In this document: positions 56,538-64,000 of the stretch, one piece after another | How positions within the stretch are numbered: position 1 is the first letter of the stretch | Layout: each line of letters begins with the position of its first letter | Assembly: GCF_000763495.1 (NCBI RefSeq) | Contig: NZ_CP009576.1 | Span: 1,188,001 to 1,252,000, forward strand | Reading direction: 5' to 3' | DNA length: 64,000 nt | Source: Listeria ivanovii subsp. londoniensis | GTDB taxonomy: Bacteria; Bacillota; Bacilli; Lactobacillales; Listeriaceae | Notes under the pieces: generated by a model | Told to the model about the DNA's origin: nothing | What the model saw: the letters and a program-made list of their open reading frames with translations, nothing else | Database searches by the model: none | Translations under genes and position numbers: made by a program

Positions 56538-59500
56538 ATGAATCGAATTAAAAAAGTATTAGTAGCTAACCGCGGGGAGATTGCGATCCGTGTTATGCGT
56601 GCATGTACTGAACTCAAAATCAAAACAGTGGCTATTTATTCACAAGAAGATACCGGAAGTTTCCACCGGTATAAATCAGATGAAGCTTATCTGGTTGGAG
56701 CAGGGAAAAAGCCCATTGATGCGTACCTAGATATCGAAAATATAATTGAAATTGCAAAAGAATCTGGTGCAGACGCGATTCATCCGGGATATGGTTTCTT
56801 GTCCGAAAACATTGAATTTGCTCGTCGCTGTGAGCAAGAAGGCATTATTTTCGTTGGTCCTAAATCAAAACACCTAGATATGTTTGGTGATAAAATCAAA
56901 GCCAAAGAACAAGCACTACTAGCAGATATTCCAGTCATTCCAGGTAGTAATGGACCGGTTGCTGGGATTAAAGAAGTAGAAGAATTTGGTGAAAAGAACG
57001 GCTATCCACTTATGATTAAAGCTTCCCTTGGTGGTGGCGGTCGTGGTATGCGTGTTGTGGAATCCAAAGAACATGTAAAAGAAAGCTTTGATCGTGCCTC
57101 TTCTGAAGCAAAAGCAGCTTTTGGTAATGATGAAGTCTATGTTGAAAAATGTGTGATGAACCCTAAACATATTGAAGTACAAATTCTAGGAGACACACAT
57201 GGAAATATCGTTCATTTGTTTGAACGGGACTGTTCTATTCAACGCCGTCATCAAAAAGTAGTCGAAGTAGCACCTTGTAATGCGATAACTTCAGAACTCC
57301 GTAATCGTATTTGTGATGCTGCAGTAAAATTAATGAAAAATGTGGATTACATTAATGCAGGAACAGTAGAATTTTTAGTGGAAGGCGATGATTTTTACTT
57401 TATCGAAGTTAATCCTCGTGTTCAAGTGGAACATACTATTACCGAAATGATTACTGGAATTGATATCGTTCAATCACAATTATTTATTGCAGATGGTTAT
57501 GCACTTCATGACCAATTAGTCGCAATTCCGAAACAAGAAGACATTCATATTCACGGTTCTGCGATTCAAAGTCGTATTACTACGGAGGATCCACTTAACA
57601 ACTTTATGCCAGATACAGGTCGAGTAGATACATATCGTTCGACAGGTGGTTTTGGTGTTCGTTTAGATGCCGGCAATGGTTTCCAAGGGACAGTTGTTAC
57701 ACCGTTTTATGATTCACTACTTGTAAAACTATGTACGTGGGGAATGACTTTTGAGCAAGCGACTCGTAAAATGCGTCGTAACTTGATTGAGTTCCGTATT
57801 CGTGGTGTGAAAACAAATATTCCTTTCCTATTGAATGTAGTACGTCATCCGGATTTTGCAAGTGGTAATTACAATACAAGTTTTATTGATACAACACCAG
57901 AACTATTCAAATTCCCGCATATTCGTGATCGTGGTACGAAAACATTACGTTATATTGGGAATGTAACAGTGAATGGCTTTCCAGGAATTAAGCATCGTGA
58001 TAAACCTGTCTATGCAGAACCACGCTTGCCAAAAATCCCGTTTGGTTCGCAAATTGCACCAGGAACTAAACAAATTTTGGATGCCAAAGGTCCAGAAGGC
58101 GTTGTTGATTGGGTGAAAAAACAAGAAGAAGTACTCTTAACAGATACGACTTTAAGAGATGCTCATCAATCATTACTTGCTACGCGCGTTCGTTCTAAGG
58201 ACATTTTTCAAGTGGCTGATGCGATGGCACATTTATTACCGAATATGTTCTCCTTCGAAATGTGGGGCGGTGCTACGTTTGACGTGGCTTATCGTTTCTT
58301 GAATGAAGATCCATGGGTGCGTCTTGAAACACTTAGAAAACAAATTCCAAATGTCATGTTCCAAATGCTTCTTCGTGGAGCCAATGCGGTTGGTTATAAA
58401 AACTATCCGGACAATGTTATTCGTGAGTTTGTTAAACAATCAGCACAGTCTGGTGTGGATGTATTCCGCGTGTTTGACAGCTTAAACTGGATTAAAGGCA
58501 TGGAAGTGTCTATTGATGCTGTTCGTGAAGCAGGCAAGGTTGTAGAGGCCTCTATTTGCTATACTGGTGATATTGATGATGAAACAAGAACCAAGTACAC
58601 GATTGATTACTATAAAGATATGGCAAAAGAGCTTGTTGCTCAAGGGACACATATTTTAGGAATTAAAGATATGGCTGGGCTTTTGAAACCACAAGCTGCT
58701 TATCGCTTAATCGGTGAACTGAAAGATACAGTAGATGTGCCGATTCACCTTCATACACATGACACTAGTGGGAATGGTATTTATACGTATGCTGCGGCTG
58801 TCAGTGCTGGGGTTGATATTGTTGATGTGGCATCCAGTGCGATGAGTGGAGCGACAAGCCAACCAAGTATGACTGGCCTGTATTACGGCTTAGTTAATGG
58901 TAACCGTCAAACAAACTTAGATGCTCAAAACTCTCAAATTATCAACCATTACTGGGAAGATGTCCGTCATTATTATAAAGACTTTGATAATGCACTTAAC
59001 TCTCCACAAACAGAAGTATACATTCACGAAATGCCAGGTGGGCAGTACACTAATCTCCAACAACAAGCAATCGCAGTTGGGCTTGGTGACCGCTGGGATG
59101 AAGTCAAAGAAATGTACACTGTTGTAAACCAAATGTTTGGGGATATCGTCAAAGTAACGCCATCTTCTAAAGTCGTTGGAGACCTTGCACTATTCATGGT
59201 CCAAAACGAACTAACAGAGGAAGACGTCTACGAAAAAGGCGATACTATTGATTTCCCAGATTCCGTTATTGAATTCTTTATGGGCGAAATTGGCCAACCT
59301 TATGGTGGATTCCCTGAAAAACTTCAAAAGCTAGTGCTCAAAGGACGGACGCCACTAACGGATCGTCCAGGTGCTTTAATGGAGCCAGTAAACTTTGCTG
59401 AAGTAAAAGCGGAACTAAAAGAAAAAATGGGCTATGAACCATCTGAAAAAGATGTCATTTCCTATATTCTTTATCCAAAAGTATTCCTAGATTATCAAGA

Positions 59501-59978
59501 AATGATTAACAAATATGGTGATGTAACTGTACTTGATACACCGACATTCTATAAAGGAATGCGTCTAGGTGAAACAATTGAAGTTGAATTAGAAAAAGGA
59601 AAAATCCTCTTAATTAAGTTAAATTCAGTTGGAGAACCAATTGCGGATGGAACGCGGGTTATCTATTTTGAATTAAATGGTCAACCGCGTGAAATTAACA
59701 TCCAAGATATGAATGTTCAATCAACTGTCATTGCGCGCCGTAAGATTGACACAACGAATCCAGAACATGTCGGAGCAACGATGACAGGTTCGGTTATCCA
59801 AGTAGTTGTGAAAAAAGGCGAGTCTGTGAAAAAAGGCGATCCGCTACTTATCACGGAAGCAATGAAAATGGAAACAACAATCCAAGCGCCATTTGATGGA
59901 GAAGTCAGCAGCATCCATGTTTCTGATGGGGATACCATTGAGTCTGGTGATTTATTGATTGAAGTAAACAGAATCTAA
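56538..59978 (+). CDS. pycA: Pyruvate carboxylase
   Basis: Biotin enzyme (1146 aa from this start, the expected length) making oxaloacetate from pyruvate; essential anaplerosis in Listeria, which lacks a complete TCA cycle. Domains in order: biotin carboxylase (VANRGEIAIRVMRA, GGGGRGMRVV, EVNPRVQVEHTITE), carboxyltransferase (TTLRDAHQSLLATRVR, GIKDMAGLL), and a biotin carrier domain with EAMKM, biotinylated Lys1110. Listeria PycA is inhibited by c-di-AMP (established). The ATG at 56538 follows AGGAGG; a GTG 21 bases upstream lies before the RBS and is rejected. Confidence 0.96.
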   Translation: MNRIKKVLVANRGEIAIRVMRACTELKIKTVAIYSQEDTGSFHRYKSDEAYLVGAGKKPIDAYLDIENIIEIAKESGADAIHPGYGFLSENIEFARRCEQEGIIFVGPKSKHLDMFGDKIKAKEQALLADIPVIPGSNGPVAGIKEVEEFGEKNGYPLMIKASLGGGGRGMRVVESKEHVKESFDRASSEAKAAFGNDEVYVEKCVMNPKHIEVQILGDTHGNIVHLFERDCSIQRRHQKVVEVAPCNAITSELRNRICDAAVKLMKNVDYINAGTVEFLVEGDDFYFIEVNPRVQVEHTITEMITGIDIVQSQLFIADGYALHDQLVAIPKQEDIHIHGSAIQSRITTEDPLNNFMPDTGRVDTYRSTGGFGVRLDAGNGFQGTVVTPFYDSLLVKLCTWGMTFEQATRKMRRNLIEFRIRGVKTNIPFLLNVVRHPDFASGNYNTSFIDTTPELFKFPHIRDRGTKTLRYIGNVTVNGFPGIKHRDKPVYAEPRLPKIPFGSQIAPGTKQILDAKGPEGVVDWVKKQEEVLLTDTTLRDAHQSLLATRVRSKDIFQVADAMAHLLPNMFSFEMWGGATFDVAYRFLNEDPWVRLETLRKQIPNVMFQMLLRGANAVGYKNYPDNVIREFVKQSAQSGVDVFRVFDSLNWIKGMEVSIDAVREAGKVVEASICYTGDIDDETRTKYTIDYYKDMAKELVAQGTHILGIKDMAGLLKPQAAYRLIGELKDTVDVPIHLHTHDTSGNGIYTYAAAVSAGVDIVDVASSAMSGATSQPSMTGLYYGLVNGNRQTNLDAQNSQIINHYWEDVRHYYKDFDNALNSPQTEVYIHEMPGGQYTNLQQQAIAVGLGDRWDEVKEMYTVVNQMFGDIVKVTPSSKVVGDLALFMVQNELTEEDVYEKGDTIDFPDSVIEFFMGEIGQPYGGFPEKLQKLVLKGRTPLTDRPGALMEPVNFAEVKAELKEKMGYEPSEKDVISYILYPKVFLDYQEMINKYGDVTVLDTPTFYKGMRLGETIEVELEKGKILLIKLNSVGEPIADGTRVIYFELNGQPREINIQDMNVQSTVIARRKIDTTNPEHVGATMTGSVIQVVVKKGESVKKGDPLLITEAMKMETTIQAPFDGEVSSIHVSDGDTIESGDLLIEVNRI

Positions 59979-59991
59979 AAACATAATAATT

Positions 59992-60107
59992 AACGGGTGG
60001 GAATATGACGCTAATTAAAGTGACAAACTTTAAAAAATCGAGAATTTAAACGTGAAGATATAGACGTTTTTTGAGATTTATTAGCGCAATATTTCCACCT
60101 GTTTTTT
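59992..60107. terminator. Composite inverted repeat behind pycA, possible terminator or structured element
   Basis: A 24-base left arm (59992-60015) pairs with 60080-60103 with two G-U pairs and two mismatches, followed by T. The 64-base interior has two smaller hairpins: AAAGT/ACTTT near 60017-60032 and AAACGT/ACGTTT near 60048-60069, the latter also with a T-run. Confidence 0.7.
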
Positions 60108-60130
60108 CAACTAAAAAGGAGAACTTACAT

Positions 60131-61024
60131 ATGAAATGGTTTAAAGGAATTGCTGTCGTTTTATTACTAGCTGTTTTAACTGCATGTGGAAATACAGAAA
60201 CGAAGGAACCGACAAAAAAAACAGAAACAATTGAAGTGAAAGATGCAACGGGAGAGACTATCACGCTAAAAGAAGCGCCAACCAAAATTATTTCCCTTAT
60301 GCCAAGTAATACGGAAATCTTATTCTCATTAGGTCTTGGAGACGATGTGATTGGGGTTTCAGCATACGATGATTATCCAGCAGAAACAAAAAATATTGAA
60401 AAAGTAGTTTCGACAAACGTAGATACCGAAAAAATTATTTCACTAAAACCAGACTTAGTACTTGGCCACGAATCTATGCTTTCCTCTCAAAAAGATGCTT
60501 ACCAACAATTAAAAGATGCTGGAATCAACCTATTTGTTGTTCCAGATGCAACTAATTTAAAAGATACAGAAAAAACAATTACAACTATTGGTGAATTAAC
60601 TGCAACGGACAAAGAAGCAAAACAAGTAACAACATCTATGGAAGACCAAAAAGCAGCAATTGAAAAGAAAGCAAAAGAACTAAAAACATCACCAAAAGTT
60701 TGGATTGAAATCAGTCCAGATTTATACACAGCAGGTAAAGGAACATTTATGAACGAAATGCTCGAACTTGCTGGTGGAACGAATATTGTTACCGAAGACG
60801 GATTTATTCCATACAACGAAGAAAAAGTAATTGAACAAAATCCAGATATTATTTTATCCGTCTATCCAGATGCGAAATCAACTATCGAAAAACGTACTGC
60901 TTGGAAAGACATTTCTGCTGTTAAAAATGATCAAATATATGAAATGGATGCTAATAAATTAAGTCGTCCAGGACCAAGGTTGCTTGAAGGCGCGGCTGAT
61001 ATTCAAGCGGTTCTTGAAAACTAA
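60131..61024 (+). CDS. Substrate-binding lipoprotein of the Fe/cobalamin class (TroA/BtuF-like)
   Basis: Lipoprotein of 297 aa with a helical-backbone (PF01497-type) binding fold. Lipobox LTAC near residue 20; then IISLMPSNTEILFSLGLGDDVIGVSAYDDYP, LKPDLVLGHESM and GGTNIV, which match the BtuF/FepB class. No permease or ATPase is next to it, so its transporter lies elsewhere. ATG at 60131, with AAAAGGAG ten bases upstream, excludes an in-frame extension starting in the inverted repeat. The ligand (iron chelate, haem or cobalamin) is unknown. Confidence 0.83.
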   Translation: MKWFKGIAVVLLLAVLTACGNTETKEPTKKTETIEVKDATGETITLKEAPTKIISLMPSNTEILFSLGLGDDVIGVSAYDDYPAETKNIEKVVSTNVDTEKIISLKPDLVLGHESMLSSQKDAYQQLKDAGINLFVVPDATNLKDTEKTITTIGELTATDKEAKQVTTSMEDQKAAIEKKAKELKTSPKVWIEISPDLYTAGKGTFMNEMLELAGGTNIVTEDGFIPYNEEKVIEQNPDIILSVYPDAKSTIEKRTAWKDISAVKNDQIYEMDANKLSRPGPRLLEGAADIQAVLEN

Positions 61025-61084
61025 TTCTTTGATAATTAAAGATGAAGCTTTACAAAAAACAACTTTTAGGGTAATTTAACATAG

Positions 61085-61126
61085 GGTGTATTTTTTTACT
61101 ATATAGAGTTAGTAAAAGGATGCACC
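61085..61126. other. Hairpin in the region between the binding protein gene and tagG
   Basis: GGTGTATTTTTTTACT pairs with AGTAAAAGGATGCACC (16 bp, three G-U) around a 10-base loop. No T-run follows, so it is not a standard terminator. Confidence 0.5.
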
Positions 61127-61185
61127 AATTAATAAAAGCAAATTACACATAGAAGACGAGGCATAAACAGCAAGAAAAGGCAGCA

Positions 61186-61329
61186 ATGACGACAAATTAT
61201 ACTAACAAAGTGTACTTAGTTTTTTATGGAGGAGTTGCCTATATAGCATATTTAGCTGAATCTGGTTGTGAAACCATATTATTTTTCGGGAAGAAGTGTT
61301 TTTGTGAAACAGATTATGGAAGTTATTAA
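61186..61329 (+). CDS. Candidate 47-aa small ORF overlapping the tagG start
   Basis: ORF starting MTTNYTNKVYLVFYGGVAYI and ending CETDYGSY. A weak AAAAGG lies six to eight bases before the ATG. It has a short hydrophobic stretch and three Cys. It overlaps tagG by 26 bases in another frame and might couple tagG translation. It could also be chance. Confidence 0.3.
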   Translation: MTTNYTNKVYLVFYGGVAYIAYLAESGCETILFFGKKCFCETDYGSY

Positions 61330-62107
61330 AGAACAAATTAAAAATTTACCAATGATATTTCGCATTGCGCGCTATGAAGATAAGGCTACCTATCAAAGTC
61401 ATTATCTAGGGCTTGCATGGCAAATTTTAAATCCATTAATTCAGATTGCGATTTATTACTTTGTCTTTGGTTTTGGAATGAATGCAAAATCCGGATCTGA
61501 TGCAAGTTATATTGAATGGATGTTAGCCGGAATTATTCCTTGGTTCTTTATTAGTGCGGTTATTTTACAAGGTGCGAATAGTATTTATAATAAAATAGGC
61601 ATGGTTTCAAAAATGAATTTCCCAATGAGTATTTTACCTAATATAACGATTGTTTCTAATTTAACAAGTTATTTTACGATGATGGTAATTTTACTAGGCT
61701 TGTTTGCGATTAATGGAACTCCTATTACGATTTATTGGGGTCAGTACTTGTATTATTTTGTAGCGATGATTTCTTTCTTATTTAGCGTTACATTATTTAA
61801 TGCAACGGTTAGCGTTTTAGTAAGAGATTATTATATTATGTTACAGTCCATTATGCGTGTTCTTTTTTATGTGACTGGAATTGTTTGGAATTTAGAAACT
61901 ATGTTACCAGAATGGCTTGTTAGTTTATTAAAATTGAATCCGATATACTATGTAGTCAATGGATTTAGAGAAACTTTCTTAATGAATAAAGGTTTCTGGG
62001 AATCTCCATCATACACGATGTATTTCTGGTTAATTACACTGACATTACTATTCGTTGGTGCGACGCTACACATGAAATTCCGCGAACGTTTCGTGGATTA
62101 TTTATAG
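61304..62107 (+). CDS. tagG: Wall teichoic acid ABC exporter permease TagG
   Basis: Permease (267 aa) of the ABC-2 type that moves undecaprenyl-linked teichoic acid across the membrane. Cytoplasmic N-terminus with FRIARYEDKATYQSHYLGLAWQILNPL, six hydrophobic helices, FFISAVILQGANSIYNKIGMVSKMNFPMSILP and YVVNGFRETFL are typical. The start is uncertain: GTG at 61304 or ATG at 61316; the in-frame extension from 61268 looks untranslated. tagH follows by 12 bases. Confidence 0.9.
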   Translation: MKQIMEVIKEQIKNLPMIFRIARYEDKATYQSHYLGLAWQILNPLIQIAIYYFVFGFGMNAKSGSDASYIEWMLAGIIPWFFISAVILQGANSIYNKIGMVSKMNFPMSILPNITIVSNLTSYFTMMVILLGLFAINGTPITIYWGQYLYYFVAMISFLFSVTLFNATVSVLVRDYYIMLQSIMRVLFYVTGIVWNLETMLPEWLVSLLKLNPIYYVVNGFRETFLMNKGFWESPSYTMYFWLITLTLLFVGATLHMKFRERFVDYL

Positions 62108-62119
62108 GAGGTTAGACAG

Positions 62120-63130
62120 ATGGGTAACAATATTAAAGTAGCATTTAAACATGTGTCGAAAGAATATGACCTCTATCAAAATAAATCAGATAAGATAAAA
62201 GGCTTGTTCATGCCGAAAAGCCAAAAAATGCAATCTTTTTGGGCTTTGCGAGATGTCTCTTTTGATATTCATGATGGTGAAACTGTTGGACTTATTGGGA
62301 TAAATGGTTCTGGTAAATCTACTATATCCAGTATAATGTCTGGTGTTATTCCTCCGACTCAAGGGGAGGTCGTTATTAATGGCGAAACGTCTTTAATTGC
62401 TATCGCAGTAGGATTGAAAGGTCCACTTACTGGCTATGAAAATATTCGATTAAAATTATTAATGCACGGTATGAAAAGTTCTGAAATCAACAAATTGATG
62501 CCAAGTATTATCGAATTTGCCGATATTGGTGACTTTATTAATCAACCAATTAAAAACTATTCAAGCGGAATGCGTTCTCGTTTAGGTTTTGCCATATCGG
62601 TGCATACTAATCCTGATATTTTAGTCATCGATGAAGCGTTATCAGTGGGGGACCAGACTTTTTATGAGAAATGCGTAAATAAAATTAACGAATTTAAAGC
62701 GCGTGGAAAAACAATTGTTTTCGTCAGTCACTCACTTGGGCAAGTAAAAAGCTTGTGTGACAGAATTATTTGGATGCACCATGGTGAAATAAGAGAAATG
62801 GGCACGGCGCAAGAAGTTGCTCAAAAATATGACGAGTTTGTAAAATGGTTTAACAAACAACCAAATGATTATAAGAAAAAATATCAAAAAGAGCATAAAG
62901 AAAGTCAAAAAGCACCTCAAAAAAAGGTTTATCCTAATCCAAATGCCAATAAATATCGATTAACACTTTTTGATAAATTCTTTTTAACTGCGTTGATCTT
63001 ACTGACAATTTTATTTGGTATTTTAGTAGCAACAGAAAAATCATTTAAAGGTTTAATTAGTGAGGGTACGGAAAATCAAATGGAACACATAGTACATTTA
63101 GATAGTAAACATATAAAAATTAAGTTGTAA
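62120..63130 (+). CDS. tagH: Wall teichoic acid ABC exporter ATPase TagH
   Basis: ATPase subunit (336 aa). Walker [10 protein letters not shown] at residues 60-68, signature YSSGMRSRL, Walker [13 protein letters not shown]. Distinctive for TagH is a C-terminal extension with one transmembrane helix ([18 protein letters not shown]) and a short external tail. In other Firmicutes this tail is longer; here it has only about 30 residues. It forms the exporter with TagG. Confidence 0.92.
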   Translation: MGNNIKVAFKHVSKEYDLYQNKSDKIKGLFMPKSQKMQSFWALRDVSFDIHDGETVGLIGINGSGKSTISSIMSGVIPPTQGEVVINGETSLIAIAVGLKGPLTGYENIRLKLLMHGMKSSEINKLMPSIIEFADIGDFINQPIKNYSSGMRSRLGFAISVHTNPDILVIDEALSVGDQTFYEKCVNKINEFKARGKTIVFVSHSLGQVKSLCDRIIWMHHGEIREMGTAQEVAQKYDEFVKWFNKQPNDYKKKYQKEHKESQKAPQKKVYPNPNANKYRLTLFDKFFLTALILLTILFGILVATEKSFKGLISEGTENQMEHIVHLDSKHIKIKL

Positions 63131-63263
63131 AATATTAGTAGAATCCCAAAAAGTTTGGGCTTAGTATAATAAAGTAGACACAAAGTTAAGAGGAAAAAGA
63201 AGTCTGCGCTGAGTGAGATATCCATGCAGACACACTATATTATTGGATATCAGAATATGATAA

Positions 63264-63298
63264 AAGTGTGTTTCCGTGAAATGGAAGCGCGCTTTTTT
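63264..63298 (+). terminator. Terminator downstream of tagGH
   Basis: AAGTGTGTTTCC pairs with GGAAGCGCGCTT (three G-U pairs) around a 7-base loop, followed by six T. Confidence 0.75.
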
Positions 63299-63388
63299 AT
63301 ATTATTATCTATGCATAAAAAAACACAAAAATAGCACTCTTTGTTAAAATTAAAGTACCAACAAAAACTAAACAAAGGAGTGCTATTT

Positions 63389-63499
63389 ATGTATATCGAT
63401 TATAACATGGACCAATTAATTCTTCTAATGGATTTATCAATAATGATACCAGAAAATCATGTATGTCGGACGATTTTCCAGCAGCTAGAGGCTATCTAG
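63389..63499 (+). pseudogene. Remnant of an IS1182-type transposase N-terminus
   Basis: An ORF of 36 codons reads MYIDYNMDQLILLMDLSIMI followed by PENHV, closely resembling the start of IS1182-family transposases, then stops at a TAG; the rest of the transposase is missing or scrambled. A 17-bp stem (63329-63345 with 63371-63388) buries the RBS AAAGGAG, as expected for an IS element protected from read-through translation. Confidence 0.65.
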
Positions 63500-63576
63500 A
63501 AGTAGATATTCAAGTTTGGCAAGGTTGTCCATCCTATTATGCAAAAGCTGTATAATAGGATGGACGAGAGTTCATA

Positions 63577-63705
63577 ACTAATTCAACCATATATGCACAA
63601 CAAGTAATAAAACTTTTACGTGAAGTACAAGCTACTAAAGGAACAGATATATTACCAATTCAGTATAAATTAGGATTTAGTGATATAAATAAGTTCTTTC
63701 AAGAA
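63577..63705 (+). pseudogene. Possible remnant of an AraC-type regulator C-terminus
   Basis: One frame reads TIYAQQVIKLLREVQATKG and then ILPIQYKLGFSDINKFFQEV. The last part resembles the second HTH of AraC-family regulators (xxLGFSDxxxFxxxF). There is no start codon or upstream continuation. It overlaps the minus-strand gene end, so the reading may be fortuitous. Confidence 0.3.
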
Positions 63706-64000
63706 GTCCTTATAATAAGTCGATTCAAAATGAGAAAAAGAATGACCGAATGGATAGTTGAAATCACCAATATACGGTTTTTTTGAAAAATCAATAACTT
63801 GTGCTTCAGGCAATTTAGCTAGGAAGTAGTTATTTAATCGATTCCAAAAATAATTGTTTTTTTCGATAGCCATTTTATTTTTATAAGTTACTATTTTCCC
63901 ATTCTCATTATAGTAAGAAGTTGTAAAGCCACCTAAGTTTAAAATAACTTTATCAGCAGGAATTATTTCTGTTAATTGTGTGATGAATTGGTCTGCATAA
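63670..64000 (-). CDS. C-terminal part of a DUF6270-like protein (5' end outside window)
   Basis: The frame is open from the right window edge to a stop at 63670, giving 109 residues: ADQFITQLTEIIPADKVILN at the start of what is visible, NNYFWNRLNNYFLAKLPEAQ in the middle, and PFGHSFSHFESTYYKDFLKEL near the end. The PFGHxxxHFExxYY pattern is reminiscent of DUF6270-type proteins found in surface polysaccharide clusters. That family call is tentative. The ATG at 63873 is internal. Confidence 0.5.
   Translation of the reverse strand, partial: YADQFITQLTEIIPADKVILNLGGFTTSYYNENGKIVTYKNKMAIEKNNYFWNRLNNYFLAKLPEAQVIDFSKKPYIGDFNYPFGHSFSHFESTYYKDFLKELIYITKS

Larger units (their letters stand above)
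63131..63669. other. Non-coding and decayed DNA behind tagGH
   Basis: Holds the tagGH terminator, overlapping inverted repeats (63202-63251), an IS transposase start with a structured leader, a 14-bp perfect inverted repeat at 63527-63565 (GTCCATCCTATTAT with its complement) and fragments of at least one dead reading frame. No intact gene. Confidence 0.6.

Overview
The window is low-GC Firmicute DNA. Its gene order (gbuABC, cutC, cvfB, liaFSR, ktrC, rnjA/rpoY, a molybdenum-cofactor cluster, pdhABCD, typA, ylaN, ftsW, pycA, tagGH) matches, from memory, the lmo1014-lmo1075 stretch of Listeria monocytogenes EGD-e. I therefore read it as a chromosomal segment of Listeria sensu stricto. The species cannot be fixed from the sequence alone. 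No tRNA, rRNA, CRISPR array or prophage was seen.

Layout. 0-2.7 kb: glycine betaine ABC importer gbuABC, with gbuA cut by the window edge. 2.8-10.2 kb: a stand-alone PTS EIIA, cutC, cvfB, the envelope-stress system liaFSR, the potassium gating protein ktrC and two paired FUSC-like membrane proteins. 10.2-14.5 kb: an LCP cell-wall ligase, RNase J1 with RpoY, and a Cof-type phosphatase. 14.5-23.6 kb: a LacI regulator diverging from a six-gene sugar operon (isomerase, split transketolase, FGGY kinase, PTS EIIBCA, GH140/DUF4038-like glycosidase). 23.7-33.5 kb: a DUF817 membrane protein, molybdate uptake (modABC) and almost all of molybdopterin synthesis. 33.5-42.6 kb: def, the pyruvate dehydrogenase operon, an LDH-fold protein without LDH catalytic residues, a UPF0223 protein and a DsbA-like protein. 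42.9-45.6 kb: an accessory-looking trio (HTH+TPR regulator and two membrane proteins) where EGD-e, as I recall, carries a two-component system and an ABC transporter. 45.6-50.4 kb: corA, yktB, an inositol-phosphatase-family gene and typA. 50.5-54 kb: a secreted amidase with eight SH3b modules, three of them duplicated without visible change at DNA level, and a lipoprotein. 54.1-63.1 kb: ylaI, ylaN, ftsW, pycA, an orphan substrate-binding lipoprotein and the wall teichoic acid exporter tagGH. 63.1-64 kb: decayed insertion-sequence DNA and the end of an incoming minus-strand gene, probably the edge of a strain-variable cell-surface locus.

The most interesting system is the 15.8-23.6 kb operon. 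Isomerase, FGGY kinase and two-subunit transketolase are the enzyme classes of the described D-apiose/D-apulose pathway. Here they sit with a beta-glucoside-type PTS permease and a cytoplasmic homologue of apiosidases. I propose, as inference, uptake of an apiosyl-glucoside by PTS, intracellular cleavage, and conversion of apiose to dihydroxyacetone phosphate and xylulose 5-phosphate. Other points worth attention are the LDH-like probable pseudoenzyme, the uncharacterised 42.9-45.6 kb trio, an intrinsic terminator in the typA leader, a composite hairpin behind pycA, and several unannotated small ORFs.
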